Assembly: GCA_035456465.1 (NCBI GenBank)
Contig: DATIDD010000058.1
Location: 1-64,000, forward strand
DNA length: 64,000 nt
DNA from: DATHTC01 sp035456465
GTDB lineage: Bacteria > Actinomycetota > Thermoleophilia > Gaiellales > Gaiellaceae
Direction of reading: 5' to 3'
The position numbers were made by a program, and so were the translations under genes. The notes below the pieces were generated by a model. The model was not told the origin of the DNA. It saw nothing but the letters and a program-made list of their open reading frames with translations, and made no database searches. Below are positions 32,956 through 41,705 of this stretch, piece by piece; positions within the stretch are counted from its first letter, which is position 1, and each line of letters opens with the position of its first letter.

Positions 32956-33588
32956 CTAGCCGTGCACGAGCGGGCCGAGCGCGACGGCGACGACCAGCTC
33001 GGCGGACACCACCGCCGCCGTGGCCGGCCACAGGCCGAGCGCCCACCCGGAGCGGCCCGATCCGCCGAGCAGCCGCCAGGCCGTGAGGCCGGCGACCGAC
33101 GCCGCCGAGACGGCGTAGAGGGAGAGCGCCCACGGCGTGCGCGTATCCGTCCCCGCGCCGAGGCCGTGCACGAGCGCGAGCGCCCACACGGCGAAGTTGA
33201 GGACGTGCACCTGTCGCCAGAGCCGGTACGGCAGCGCCGAGCGCAGGCGGTTCGTGAGTGCGAGCGCCGCGAGCAGCTCGAGCGCGACCACGCCGAGCGC
33301 CGTCCAGAACGGCCGGTAGGGGGCGATGCCGGGGACGAGCAGGTCGCCGAGCGAGATCGGCAGGTAGCCGTCCACGAGCAGGGCGAGGCCGTGGATCGCG
33401 AGGAACGCCGCGGTGAGCAGCCCGGCGTACCGGTGGACGTCCTCGAGCGCGAAGCGCGGCCAGCGCCGCAGGCGCGCGCGGCCGGAGAGGAGCAGCCCGA
33501 GCACCACCGAGACGGTGAGCATGGCGAAGCCGACGATCCCGCCCGCGCGCACCACGTACCAGGTGACCGGCGCGCTCGCGAGCGTCAT
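32956..33588 (-). CDS. Ferric-reductase-like transmembrane (MsrQ/YedZ-type) protein
   Basis: A 210-residue protein with about six TM helices and paired His typical of b-haem ferric-reductase-like domains: DVHRYAGLLTAAFLAIHGLALL and WRQVHVLNFAVWALALVHGL. It probably carries haem across the membrane for electron transfer. The ATG overlaps the apbE stop (ATGA), so it is translated with the flavin transferase. Upstream genes in the operon encode a one-TM protein and a secreted protein. Confidence 0.8.
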   Translation of the reverse strand: MTLASAPVTWYVVRAGGIVGFAMLTVSVVLGLLLSGRARLRRWPRFALEDVHRYAGLLTAAFLAIHGLALLVDGYLPISLGDLLVPGIAPYRPFWTALGVVALELLAALALTNRLRSALPYRLWRQVHVLNFAVWALALVHGLGAGTDTRTPWALSLYAVSAASVAGLTAWRLLGGSGRSGWALGLWPATAAVVSAELVVAVALGPLVHG

Positions 33589-34460
33589 GCGGCGGCGCCG
33601 GCGGTCACGCCGGTGGACGCGTTCCACGAGCGGTTCCGGACGATCGCGTCGCCGTCGACGAAGCGTCCCGGCAGGTTCCGTTCGTCGAGCCAGCCGGGCC
33701 CGTCGTCCGAGAGCAGGAACGCCGCCTTCGCGGCGACGTCGGACGCCAGGCAGGTCGCAGCCGCGACCGTCACCGCCGTCCACCGCGAGCGCGCCGGCCT
33801 GCCCGTCGCCGGGTCGAGCAGGTGGTGCTGCGGCTCGCCGCCTCTCGTCCAGCGACGGCGTGTCGGCCCGCTCGTCGCGAGCCCGCCGTCCAGGAGGCGA
33901 ACGGCGCCGCCCGCGGGGAGCCCGGCGACCACGGCGCCGCGAACGGCGACGTCACCACCGGCGGCGACGAAGCCCGGCCCGGCGAGCAACTCCAAGGCCT
34001 CGTCGACCGCCAGTGCCTTCACCACGCCGTTGAGGTCGAGCACGGTGCCGCGCGGCCGCGAGAGCAGGCGTCCCGTCAGCCGCACGGCCCCGGTGCCGGG
34101 GCCTGGCGCCGGCGCGGGCGGCCGGCCGTCGTCGGCGAGCTGCGCGAAGTCGCGGTCGTACCCGGCCTCGACGATCGCCGCACCGAGCGTCGGGTCGACC
34201 AGACCACCGGTCAGCGCTGCGGCGTCGAGCGCGACTTGGACCGCGCGCGCGAAGGTCGACGAGACGACGATCGCATCCGCCGGCGACGCGTTCACATGGA
34301 CGAGCTCGCTGTCGGGCCGGAAGCGGCTGAAGATCGCGTCCCACGTCGCGAACAGATCGGCGACGGCGGCCAGCTCACGCGGCTGCGCGCCGCCGACGAC
34401 GACCTCCACGCCCATCGCCCGGAAGCGCGACACGCGGCGGCCGCCGCGCTCACGACGCAT
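33585..34460 (-). CDS. apbE: FAD:protein FMN transferase
   Basis: A 291-residue ApbE-family enzyme that attaches FMN covalently to a Thr or Ser of target proteins. It starts SRFRAMGVEVVVGG, has FSRFRPDSELVHVNA, the signature VLDLNGVVKALAVDEAL, GGDVAVRG and EPQHHLLDPATGRPARS. No lipobox or signal peptide is seen, so it may act on the inner side unless the start is upstream. No protein with an obvious FMN-acceptor domain is in the window. It overlaps the upstream gene by 11 bp and the downstream one by 4 bp. Confidence 0.88.
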   Translation of the reverse strand: MRRERGGRRVSRFRAMGVEVVVGGAQPRELAAVADLFATWDAIFSRFRPDSELVHVNASPADAIVVSSTFARAVQVALDAAALTGGLVDPTLGAAIVEAGYDRDFAQLADDGRPPAPAPGPGTGAVRLTGRLLSRPRGTVLDLNGVVKALAVDEALELLAGPGFVAAGGDVAVRGAVVAGLPAGGAVRLLDGGLATSGPTRRRWTRGGEPQHHLLDPATGRPARSRWTAVTVAAATCLASDVAAKAAFLLSDDGPGWLDERNLPGRFVDGDAIVRNRSWNASTGVTAGAAA

Positions 34461-34719
34461 GCGACTGCACCTCGGGCGCCGCGCCGAGCGACGGCTCGAT
34501 CGAGCCGGGCTCGAACGAGAACGAGTCGGCAGTCGAGACCTGCCCGTTTCCGGCCGAGCCGCCGTCCCCGGCCGGGGCCGCGGACCGGCCGGGGGCGGCG
34601 GCCCAGGCGAGGAGCAGCGCTCCCGCGAACCCGGCCGCCGATGCGACCGCCAGCGCCCGCTTCGCGGTCTCGGCCCGGCGCCTCGCGCCGGCGAGCCTCG
34701 ATCCGGGCGCCGGGGTCAC
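34450..34719 (-). CDS. Small single-TM protein in the apbE operon
   Basis: An 89-residue protein: Arg-rich start, one TM helix at about residues 22-42 (RALAVASAAGFAGALLLAWAA), then a Gly/Ser-rich, probably extracytoplasmic tail with TADSFSFEPGSIEPS. It ends 11 bp inside apbE and starts 4 bp after the upstream stop, so it is in the operon. No family recognised; perhaps a partner of the ferric-reductase-like protein. Confidence 0.6.
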   Translation of the reverse strand: MTPAPGSRLAGARRRAETAKRALAVASAAGFAGALLLAWAAAPGRSAAPAGDGGSAGNGQVSTADSFSFEPGSIEPSLGAAPEVQSHAS

Positions 34720-34723
34720 GGCG

Positions 34724-35413
34724 CTACGACCAGCGGTCCTCGTGACGCGGCATGTCGTCGGGCGGCCCGAAGCCCGGCATCCCGAAGCCGCGCATCCCGA
34801 AGCCGCGCTCCGGACGCTGGCCGTTGACCATCGCGCGGATGCGTGTCTCGAGGTTCTGCAGGAGCTCCTGCTTGCGGGCCTCGGTCAGCCGTCCGGCGGC
34901 GACGGCGGCGTCGAGCTCCTTCCGCTCGGATGCGACGAGCGCGTCGACGAGGCCGTCGACCGACTTGCCGCGATCCTTCGCGACCTGCGCCAGCGTCTTG
35001 CCGCTCTGCAGCTGCTCGCGCAGCGCGGCCTCGCCGAGGCCGAGGTAGGACGCGGCGTCCCCGAGGTGCCCGCCCGGTCCGAAGCCGTGGCCGTGCCCGC
35101 CGCCGCGGTAGACGCCCGGGCCGAACAGCGGGAAGTCGCCGGCGCGGAGGCGGGCCTTCAGCTCGTCGGCCTGCGCCTTCGTCATCCGGCCCGCCGCGAC
35201 GGCGGCGTCGATCCGGTTCTCGAGCGCCTTCTCGATCGCGGCGCTCAGGTCGCTCGGCTTCACGCCGAGCTGCTTCGCCGCGTCGTTGACGACCGCCTGG
35301 CTCTCCTCCTTCGGCGTCGCGAGCTGCGTCGCGGCGATCGCCGCGCCCCCGCCCGCGACCGCGACTCCCGCCGCGACGCCCGCCGCCAGCTTGCCCTTCA
35401 GGTGCCTTCTCAT
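34724..35413 (-). CDS. Exported helical protein with Gly/His/Phe-rich segments
   Basis: 229 residues. It has a signal peptide or anchor (HLKGKLAAGVAAGVAVAGGGAAIA), then repeated helical units of the form LGVKPSDLSAAIEKALENRIDAAVAAGRMTK and a second copy VAKDRGKSVDGLVDALVASERKELDAAVAAGRLTEARK. A Gly/His-rich linker (YRGGGHGHGFGPGGH) and a Gly/Phe/Met tail (GFGMRGFGMPGFG) are also present. The start ATG 35413 has GGAGGAG 7-8 nt upstream. Function unknown; first gene of the apbE operon. Confidence 0.72.
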   Translation of the reverse strand: MRRHLKGKLAAGVAAGVAVAGGGAAIAATQLATPKEESQAVVNDAAKQLGVKPSDLSAAIEKALENRIDAAVAAGRMTKAQADELKARLRAGDFPLFGPGVYRGGGHGHGFGPGGHLGDAASYLGLGEAALREQLQSGKTLAQVAKDRGKSVDGLVDALVASERKELDAAVAAGRLTEARKQELLQNLETRIRAMVNGQRPERGFGMRGFGMPGFGPPDDMPRHEDRWS

Positions 35414-35500
35414 CGACGTGCTCCTCCGTAGGTGGCGAAGGGATCCAACCACCCGTGTCTGAGACGCACCTGAGCGGCGCCTTAGAAAGCGGTAAGAGCG

Positions 35501-35531
35501 GACGAGGGGCCGCTCGGCGCGGCCCCTCGTC
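35501..35531 (-). terminator. Strong hairpin terminator after the metalloprotease gene
   Basis: A perfect 13-bp stem (35501-35513 with 35519-35531, GACGAGGGGCCGC) with loop TCGGC, located 16 bp downstream of the protease stop. There is no T-run, as usual in such GC-rich genomes. Confidence 0.75.
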
Positions 35532-35546
35532 GTTCGGTGCGTCCGG

Positions 35547-38342
35547 CTAGCAGCCGAGCGCGGTGCGGATCCAGCCGATCCGCTCCGTCAGCTCGGCGGC
35601 CTGGGCGGCCGACAGCGAGTTGCCGGCCTGCGCGTCCACCTCGTTCTGCAGGGCGGCGAGCTGGTTGCAGGTCGCGCCGGTGTTGCCCCGGGCGAGGCTC
35701 GCGCCGGCGGCCCGCGCCTTGCTCTCGAGGCTCGTCCCCGTGCCGAGGCCCGTGGTGAAGGCTTCGAGCTCGGCGATCTGCCGGGCCGCCCCGCGGACCG
35801 TGAAGTCCGTCTCCGAGATGTCGAAGTAGACGTTGCCCACGGCCTCGACCTTGATCCGGGCGGCGGTGGTGTCGACGTTCGGCAGGACGAAGGGCTCCGC
35901 GCCGTCGTTCGGCGTGCTCTCGGCCAGCACGACCGGGTACGTCAGGCCGCCGTCGAGCGAGAGACTGACCTTCACGTTCTCCGTCGCGACCGGGGGCGCG
36001 CTCGTCCCCGCGACGTCCCACGTGACCTCCTGTGACGAGCCCGCTGGCAGTGACACCGCCGTGCTCTGCGAGGTGACCAGGAACGGCCCCGCGGCCGGGT
36101 CGATCGCGAGGCGCGTGTCGGAGCTCCCGACGCCGCCGCCGCCCGGGTGCGCGTCCCGGACGGTCAGGCGGAAGGTCAGCGTCCGGTCGCCCGCGAAGCC
36201 GACCCAGTCCGCCGTCGGCAGGAACTCCGAGTAGCAGTCGACGTCGGCGAGCGGCACCGGCGTCGGCCACACGCCCGTGAACGGGTTGCACGACCCCGAC
36301 GCCGCGTTGGTGTTGTTCGCCAGGATCTGCGGCAGGTCGGGGAACACGCGCGTGGGGTCGGTGCCGACCGCGTTGAGGCCCGGCGAGGGCGTCTGCAGCG
36401 TCCCCTCCGGGGTGACGAGCGCAGCGGTGCCGAACTGGCGGAACAGCGGGCCGCTCGTCTTGACGTTGTTGACGAGCGCGATCCCGGTCGCGCCGCGGTC
36501 GTTCTGCTCCCACATGTAGGTCAGCGCGTCGCCGTCCGAGTCGGTCGCGGTCCCCGTGAGCGCGAACGGCGTCCGCGTCGGGATCACGAACGACGGCGCC
36601 GTGGTCACCACCGGCGCGTGGTTGCCGGTCTCCGTGACGGTCGTACCGCCGTTGTCGATCGGGCCGCCCTTGGCCGTCTCGCCGACGAAGCCGGACGCGC
36701 CGGACACGTCCTCGAGCGACAGGCTGCTCAGGTTCGCCTGCGCGAGCGTGCCGCTGAACGTCACCTGGAAGCCGTTGTCGTTGAGCGCGCCGGTGCCGCC
36801 CCAGGCCGCGACCGTGGCGATCCCGCCGGCAGGCCAGCCGGGCATCGACTCGAGCGCGGCCTTGATCCCCGCGGTCGTGTAGCTCGTGCCGCGGACGATC
36901 GGGGTCGTCTGGCTGCCCTGGAAGCCCAGGCGGAACGAGTCGGTCCCGTCGAAGTCGCGCAGCGAGATCGTCTGCACCTCGTTGATCGCCGGCCGCGTGG
37001 AGCTCACGTACGTCGTGATCTCCTGGTAGCTCCGCTGCGACCAGTAGGGGTCGCTGTGCGGCTGGAGGTTGTCGTGCCGGCAGATCCCGGCGTAGGCCAT
37101 GATCGACGAGCCGGAGCCCGGCTCGACCGAGTTCGGGCCGTTGCGGTTGCCGCCCGAGCAGTTGAACTGGTTGCCGTTGAACGTGTGGTTGCCGGCGTAC
37201 TGGTGCCCCATCTCGTGGGCGACGTAGTCCACGGCGAAGAAGTCGCCGACCGGGGTGGGCAGGCCGGTGCAGCCCTGCGCCTTGCCGTTCCCGCCGACGA
37301 CGCCGAGGCTGGCGACGCCGCCGCCGGGGTTGCCGAGCGCGAGGTGGCCGATGTCGTAGTTGCTGGCGCCGATGATCTGGCCGACGACGATTCGGTTGCG
37401 CTGCAGCGCGCTGCCGGTGCACGAGCTGAGCTGCGCCGCCGTGTAGCAGGGCGACGCTCCGCAGGGGCCGTTGGCGCCGATCGCGACCTCGGCGGTGTTG
37501 AAGTTGAGCTTGTCGTTGTCGGCGATCAGCACCATCCGGATCGCGGTCTCGTCCTCGTAGATCTGGTCGACGCGGTTCATCAGCGTGACCTTGGCGGCGG
37601 TGACGTTCGCCGGCCCGCCGAAGTAGGCGGTGTAGCTCGGGTCGGTGACGAGCGCGAGGCGGTACGTCCGCAGCGTCACGGCCGGGCCGACGGGCACTGC
37701 GGCGGCCTCGACCGCCTCGACTGCCGCCTCGGCGTCGTCGTCCCGCTCGACGAACGTGTCGTTGCTCTCGGCGTCGCGCGTGTAGTAGCTCGCGTACAGG
37801 CTGTCGTCGCGCTCGTAGTACGGGTCGATGTACCACCCGCCCGAGGCGGAGCGGACGGACGCGTGGAACCCGAGCGGCGTCAGGTCGGCCCTGACCGAGG
37901 CCGTCGGGTCGTCGATCCCGGTTCCGCTGTAGGTCGTGATCTCGGGGTGCCTCGCCGCGAGCGCGGGCTCCATCAGCGAGGTCTCCCGCAGCGCGAAGCG
38001 CTGCAGCTCGCCGTTCGGCGCCGGCAGCGTCAGCACCGCGCCCGCCGCGCCGGAGGCCTCGTCGGGCGCCGCCGCGAGCGTCGCCGCGGCCGCGCCACGG
38101 TCGAGCGTGTAGGCGCGCACCTTCGTCGCGTGGACCTGGGCCTTGTGGCCGTCCTTCGTGGCAGCCGGTGTCCCGGGGACGTGCTTCCACGGGTTCGCGC
38201 CCGACGCGGCGCCGGCGGCCGGCCGTGCGCCCGCGGGCATCGCGACGACCACGGCCGCGAGGAGCATCGATCCGAGCACTGCACCGGCCAGGCGCCACGA
38301 CGCGTGCGACCGCGTGCGACGACGCCTCATCTCTGCCTTCAC
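35547..38342 (-). CDS. Secreted zinc metalloprotease (reprolysin-like)
   Basis: A 931-residue protein with a signal peptide (residues ~16-40), a propeptide-like region (~50-215) and a metzincin catalytic domain (~220-480). The zinc site is HEMGHQYAGNH (376-386), followed by SIMAYAGICRHDN as the Met-turn. The rest is beta-rich: a PA-like insert, an Ig/cadherin-type region (HAPVVTTAPSFVIPTRTPFALTGTATDSDGDALTY) and a C-terminal domain with AETENVKVSLSLDGG. Likely an extracellular nutritional or surface protease. The start could be GTG 38342 or ATG 38330. Confidence 0.88.
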   Translation of the reverse strand: MKAEMRRRRTRSHASWRLAGAVLGSMLLAAVVVAMPAGARPAAGAASGANPWKHVPGTPAATKDGHKAQVHATKVRAYTLDRGAAAATLAAAPDEASGAAGAVLTLPAPNGELQRFALRETSLMEPALAARHPEITTYSGTGIDDPTASVRADLTPLGFHASVRSASGGWYIDPYYERDDSLYASYYTRDAESNDTFVERDDDAEAAVEAVEAAAVPVGPAVTLRTYRLALVTDPSYTAYFGGPANVTAAKVTLMNRVDQIYEDETAIRMVLIADNDKLNFNTAEVAIGANGPCGASPCYTAAQLSSCTGSALQRNRIVVGQIIGASNYDIGHLALGNPGGGVASLGVVGGNGKAQGCTGLPTPVGDFFAVDYVAHEMGHQYAGNHTFNGNQFNCSGGNRNGPNSVEPGSGSSIMAYAGICRHDNLQPHSDPYWSQRSYQEITTYVSSTRPAINEVQTISLRDFDGTDSFRLGFQGSQTTPIVRGTSYTTAGIKAALESMPGWPAGGIATVAAWGGTGALNDNGFQVTFSGTLAQANLSSLSLEDVSGASGFVGETAKGGPIDNGGTTVTETGNHAPVVTTAPSFVIPTRTPFALTGTATDSDGDALTYMWEQNDRGATGIALVNNVKTSGPLFRQFGTAALVTPEGTLQTPSPGLNAVGTDPTRVFPDLPQILANNTNAASGSCNPFTGVWPTPVPLADVDCYSEFLPTADWVGFAGDRTLTFRLTVRDAHPGGGGVGSSDTRLAIDPAAGPFLVTSQSTAVSLPAGSSQEVTWDVAGTSAPPVATENVKVSLSLDGGLTYPVVLAESTPNDGAEPFVLPNVDTTAARIKVEAVGNVYFDISETDFTVRGAARQIAELEAFTTGLGTGTSLESKARAAGASLARGNTGATCNQLAALQNEVDAQAGNSLSAAQAAELTERIGWIRTALGC

Positions 38343-38415
38343 CGCTCTCCCCCTGCGTTCGACGACACGGCCGCCCGATCGGGCGACCTCCGACCCTATA
38401 GGGGATCCTCGATCG

Positions 38416-38438
38416 CCTCAACGGCGGCCGCGTTGAGG
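38416..38438. other. Perfect 8-bp inverted repeat CCTCAACG-N7-CGTTGAGG
   Basis: Lies 22 bp downstream of the zinc ribbon gene and about 75 bp upstream of the metalloprotease start. It could be a terminator hairpin for the former or an operator for the latter; sequence alone does not decide. Confidence 0.4.
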
Positions 38439-38459
38439 TCCGTCAACGCGGCGAGGCCG

Positions 38460-38630
38460 CTAGCGGCTCGCGGGCTCGCTCGCCCGGTCCGCCGGGACGA
38501 ACAGGCGGCAGTGCGGACACTTGAACCCGCGGTGCCGGGCCGACGGGCGCGCGAGCGGCGCGGCCTCGAACGGCTTGCGGCAGTGCGGGCAGGTGACCTC
38601 GAAACGCGGCTGGGCGGCGGCCTCGCTCAT
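38460..38630 (-). CDS. 56-residue double-CxxC zinc ribbon protein
   Basis: A short gene: ATG 38628-38630 to TAG 38460-38462. The peptide has two matched CPHCR motifs, VTCPHCRKPFEA and FKCPHCRLFVPA, 28 residues apart, so four Cys to bind one zinc. The start is supported by a TAGCGT box exactly 7 nt upstream. Probably a nucleic-acid- or protein-binding zinc ribbon; the partner is unknown. Confidence 0.72.
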   Translation of the reverse strand: MSEAAAQPRFEVTCPHCRKPFEAAPLARPSARHRGFKCPHCRLFVPADRASEPASR

Positions 38631-38637
38631 GCGATCC

Positions 38638-38643
38638 ACGCTA
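38638..38643 (-). promoter_or_regulatory. Leaderless -10 box TAGCGT
   Basis: Minus-strand TAGCGT ends 7 nt before the ATG of the zinc ribbon gene at 38630. Confidence 0.45.
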
Positions 38644-38709
38644 GCAGGACCGGTTGGGCGCTCCCGCGCGGCTCCGGCGCGAGGCCCCTCTGGGCCCAGT
38701 GGCCCGAGC

Positions 38710-39867
38710 TCAGACGCAGTCTTTGAGCGCCTGCGCCTCCGGCAGGCACTCGAGCTTCTTCAGCGTGTTGTTCTCGATCTGGCGGATGCGCTCGCGTGTC
38801 ACCCCGAACTCGCGGCCGACCTCCTCCAGCGTCCGCGGCTGCTCGCCGCAGAGCCCGAAGCGGAGCTCGATCACGTGGCGCTCGCGCTCCGGGAGCGCGT
38901 TGAGCGCGTTTTCGATGTCCTCGCGGCGGAGCGAGATCGTGGCGGTGTCGTACGGCGACTCGGCCGTGTCGTCGGGGACGAAGTCGCCGAGGGACGACTC
39001 CTCCTCCTCGCCGATCGGCTTCTCGAGCGAGACGGGGAGCTGGGACATGCGCAGGATCTCGCGCACCTCCACCGTCGTCATCTCGAGCTCCTCCGCGATC
39101 TCCTCCGGGCGCGGCTCGCGGCCGAGCCGCTGCACCAGCTGGCGCTCGATGTGCACGACCTTGTTCAGCTTCTCGACCATGTGCACCGGGATCCGGATCG
39201 TGCGCGCCTTGTCGGCGATCGCGCGCGTGACGGCCTGGCGGATCCACCAGGTCGCGTACGTCGAGAACTTGAACCCCTTGCGGTAGTCGAACTTCTCGAC
39301 CGCGCGGATGAGCCCGAGCGAGCCCTCCTGGATCAGGTCGAGAAAGGAGAGGCCCCGGCCGAGGTACCCCTTCGCGATCGACACCACCAGCCGCAGGTTC
39401 GCCTCGATCATCTGCGTCTTGGCGCTCATGTCGCCGCGCTCGATGCGCTTCGCCAGGTAGATCTCCTGGTCGGCCGTGAGCAGCGGCACCTTGCCGATCT
39501 CGCGCAGGTACAGGCGCAACGAGTCGAGCGACGGCTCGACTGTCAGGTCGAGCTTGGGCGCAGCCGCCTTGGCCTCGTCCTCGCCGGCCAACGCCGGCTG
39601 CTCGTGCGGCGGGCTCTTGTGCTGCTCGCCCTCGACGAGCTCGACCCCGTGGTCGATGAGGTAGGTGTAGAAGTCCTCGATCTGCTCCTTGGTCAGCTCG
39701 ACGTCGTCGAGCGAGGAGACGATCTCGTCGTAGGACAGGAACCCTTTCTCGACGCCGTCCTGAACGAGCTTCTGGAGCTCCTCGACGTCCGGCAGAGCGA
39801 TCTCGACGCTGAGCAACGAACCCTCGGCTTTCCTCGCGTGGTTGACGGGACGGACCTGCCTCGACAC
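38710..39867 (-). CDS. rpoD: Primary RNA polymerase sigma factor RpoD/SigA
   Basis: A 385-residue group 1-type sigma-70. Order: region 1.1-like helical N-terminus, region 1.2 (DSLRLYLREIGKVPLLT), region 2 (LRLVVSIAKGYLGRGLSFLDLIQEGSLGLIRAVEKFDYRKG, then the -10 binding FSTYATWWIRQAVTRAI), region 3 (RIPVHMVEKLNKV) and region 4 (RTLEEVGREFGVTRERIRQIE). The true start may be downstream of 39867. A TAGCAT box at about 39920-39925 (minus strand) suggests a leader of some 50 nt. Essential housekeeping initiation factor. Confidence 0.93.
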   Translation of the reverse strand: MSRQVRPVNHARKAEGSLLSVEIALPDVEELQKLVQDGVEKGFLSYDEIVSSLDDVELTKEQIEDFYTYLIDHGVELVEGEQHKSPPHEQPALAGEDEAKAAAPKLDLTVEPSLDSLRLYLREIGKVPLLTADQEIYLAKRIERGDMSAKTQMIEANLRLVVSIAKGYLGRGLSFLDLIQEGSLGLIRAVEKFDYRKGFKFSTYATWWIRQAVTRAIADKARTIRIPVHMVEKLNKVVHIERQLVQRLGREPRPEEIAEELEMTTVEVREILRMSQLPVSLEKPIGEEEESSLGDFVPDDTAESPYDTATISLRREDIENALNALPERERHVIELRFGLCGEQPRTLEEVGREFGVTRERIRQIENNTLKKLECLPEAQALKDCV

Positions 39868-39969
39868 GCAAGAGCCGGCGGAACTCCCCTCCCCCGACTC
39901 GCCCTCTTGTCGTGAGCGGGATGCTACCGCCGTTCCAGGGCGAGGAGGAACAGATTTCTTACTCGTCCT

Positions 39970-40857
39970 TCACGCCTTCGTCACGATTTCGCCGACGAGC
40001 TCCCCCCGCGAGTTGGACACCGGGGCGATCGCGAGCTCCGGGACTTCGACTCCGAGGCCGGAGAGGAACGCGGCGAGCGCCGGACCGACCGCACGACCCG
40101 CCCCGTCCTCGACCTTGAGCGCGACGCCGACTCCGGCGGCGGACGCGGCGCAGAGCAGCCCCTCGGCGCCGCCCTTCGCCGTCCATCCGGGCGCGAGCTC
40201 CATCAGCCGTGTGTCCGGCGCGCCCGGGCCGCGGACGAGCTGCGGGTGCGCGCGCATCGCGGCGGCGACGCGGCCGCCGGCGTCGAGCCGCTCGAGGCGC
40301 GAGAACGCGTGCGCCATCCGCTCCAGCGGGAGCGCGAAGGTGACGACGCCGCAGCCGTCCACGGCCGTCGGCAGCTCGTCCGGGCGCACCTCGGCGGCGG
40401 CGGCGACCTCGGCGCGGCAGCCCTCCTGGACGGGATGACCGGCGAGGCGGTAGCCCTCGCGAGACCAGTCCCTCGCCGTGCACAGCGCGAGCATTCCGGC
40501 GTGCTTGCCCGAGCAGTTGTGGCGGAGCTTCGACGGCGGTGTCCCCTCCTCGCCGCACTCGAGGTCGTCCTCGGTGGCGGGCGCCTTCGCGAGCAGGGCG
40601 CGCACGGCCTCGAGGTGCGGCTCGAGCCCGCGGTGCGACGCCGACGCGATCGCGAGGTCGCGCGCGTCGAGGTCGTCGCGGGCGCGGGCGAGCGGCATCG
40701 CCTGGAGCGGCTTCGCGCACGAGCGGAAGAGGCTCACGAGGCCGCCGTCGCCGCGCTCGGCGACGACGGCGCCGTCCTGCACCGCGACCGCGTGGACGCG
40801 GTGGACGGCCTCGACGGTCGGGCCCCTGCGCACGAGTACCCTGATCGGGTCGGCCAC
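39970..40857 (-). CDS. L-asparaginase II-type protein
   Basis: A 295-residue protein of the thermolabile asparaginase/AnsA (DUF1100-type, Rhizobium-like) family. RSCAKPLQAMPL, SASHRGLEPHLEAV, RHNCSGKHAGMLALC and VDGCGVVTFALPL are the conserved blocks, with the Ser/Lys pair in CSGKH as likely catalytic residues. Expected reaction: asparagine to aspartate plus ammonia. GTG start; only 20 bp separate it from the divergent mutM start. A TAGTCT box lies 9 nt upstream of the GTG. Confidence 0.85.
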   Translation of the reverse strand: MADPIRVLVRRGPTVEAVHRVHAVAVQDGAVVAERGDGGLVSLFRSCAKPLQAMPLARARDDLDARDLAIASASHRGLEPHLEAVRALLAKAPATEDDLECGEEGTPPSKLRHNCSGKHAGMLALCTARDWSREGYRLAGHPVQEGCRAEVAAAAEVRPDELPTAVDGCGVVTFALPLERMAHAFSRLERLDAGGRVAAAMRAHPQLVRGPGAPDTRLMELAPGWTAKGGAEGLLCAASAAGVGVALKVEDGAGRAVGPALAAFLSGLGVEVPELAIAPVSNSRGELVGEIVTKA

Positions 40858-40877
40858 GACCCGGGGAGACTAGTGCG

Positions 40878-41705
40878 ATGCCGGAGCTGCCGGAGATGGA
40901 GGCCTGGCGCCGTCAGCTCGACGGCCCGGTGTCGGCGTCCCCGATCGCGAAGGCCGGGCCGGCGCACGTGGCGACGCTGAAGACGTACGACCCGCCGCTG
41001 CGGTCGCTGGAGGGGCGGCGGCTCTCGGGCGCCGAGCGGCGGGCGAAGCGGCTGCTGTTCCCGACCGACGACGGCGAGCTCGTGCTGATGGTGCACCTGA
41101 TGAGCGCGGGCCGGCTGCGCTACGTCCGGCCCGGCGAGAAGACGCCGAAGCAGCCGGCGTTCCGGCTCCGGTTCGAGGACGGCGCCGAGCTGCTGCTCAC
41201 CGAGGGCGGCCCGAAGAAGCGGGCCGGCGTGTGGCTGCTCACGCCCGAGGCGGCGGAGGAGGAGCTCGCGCACCTCGGCCCGGAGGCGCTCGGCCTCGGC
41301 GCCGAGCGGCTCGCCGCGATCCTCCGCGCCGAGCGGCGGCAGCTGCACCCGCTGCTGCGCGACCAGCGGGCGCTCGCCGGGATCGGGCGGGCGTGGGCGA
41401 ACGAGATCCTCCACACGGCGCGGCTCTCGCCGTTCAGGCTCTCGACCGAGCTGACGGACGAGGAGGTGGAGCGGTTGGCGCGTGCGATCGACGAGGAGCT
41501 CGCCCGCGGCCTCGAGCTCCGCGAGCTCGGACGCAAGGACGACAAGGTCTACCGCGTCCACAACCGGCTGGGCGAGCCGTGCCACGTCTGCGGCGACCCG
41601 CTCCGCCGGGTCGACTACGAGGAGCACACGATCTACTACTGCGCGACCTGCCAGACCGGCGGCAGGGTGCTGAAGGACCGGCGGCTCTCGCGGCTGCTGC
41701 GATGA
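40878..41705 (+). CDS. mutM: Formamidopyrimidine-DNA glycosylase-type base excision enzyme
   Basis: A 275-residue Fpg/Nei protein. The N-terminal catalytic Pro-Glu is in MPELPEMEAWRR. The conserved Lys is in RRAKRLLFP, the void-filling loop in VHLMSAGRLRY. The helix-two-turn-helix is ALAGIGRAWANEILH. The zinc finger is CHVCG...YYCATCQ. It removes oxidised bases such as 8-oxoguanine or formamidopyrimidines. It is on the Nei-like side (the HLMS loop differs from the usual HLGM), so Nei remains possible. The stop overlaps the next start (ATGA). Confidence 0.85.
   Translation: MPELPEMEAWRRQLDGPVSASPIAKAGPAHVATLKTYDPPLRSLEGRRLSGAERRAKRLLFPTDDGELVLMVHLMSAGRLRYVRPGEKTPKQPAFRLRFEDGAELLLTEGGPKKRAGVWLLTPEAAEEELAHLGPEALGLGAERLAAILRAERRQLHPLLRDQRALAGIGRAWANEILHTARLSPFRLSTELTDEEVERLARAIDEELARGLELRELGRKDDKVYRVHNRLGEPCHVCGDPLRRVDYEEHTIYYCATCQTGGRVLKDRRLSRLLR

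Noticed and set aside
35482..38421. 979-codon frame opposite in phase to the metalloprotease
   Set aside because: Same strand, other frame, Arg/Gln-rich with no motif. The 931-residue frame has the signal peptide and HExxH site.
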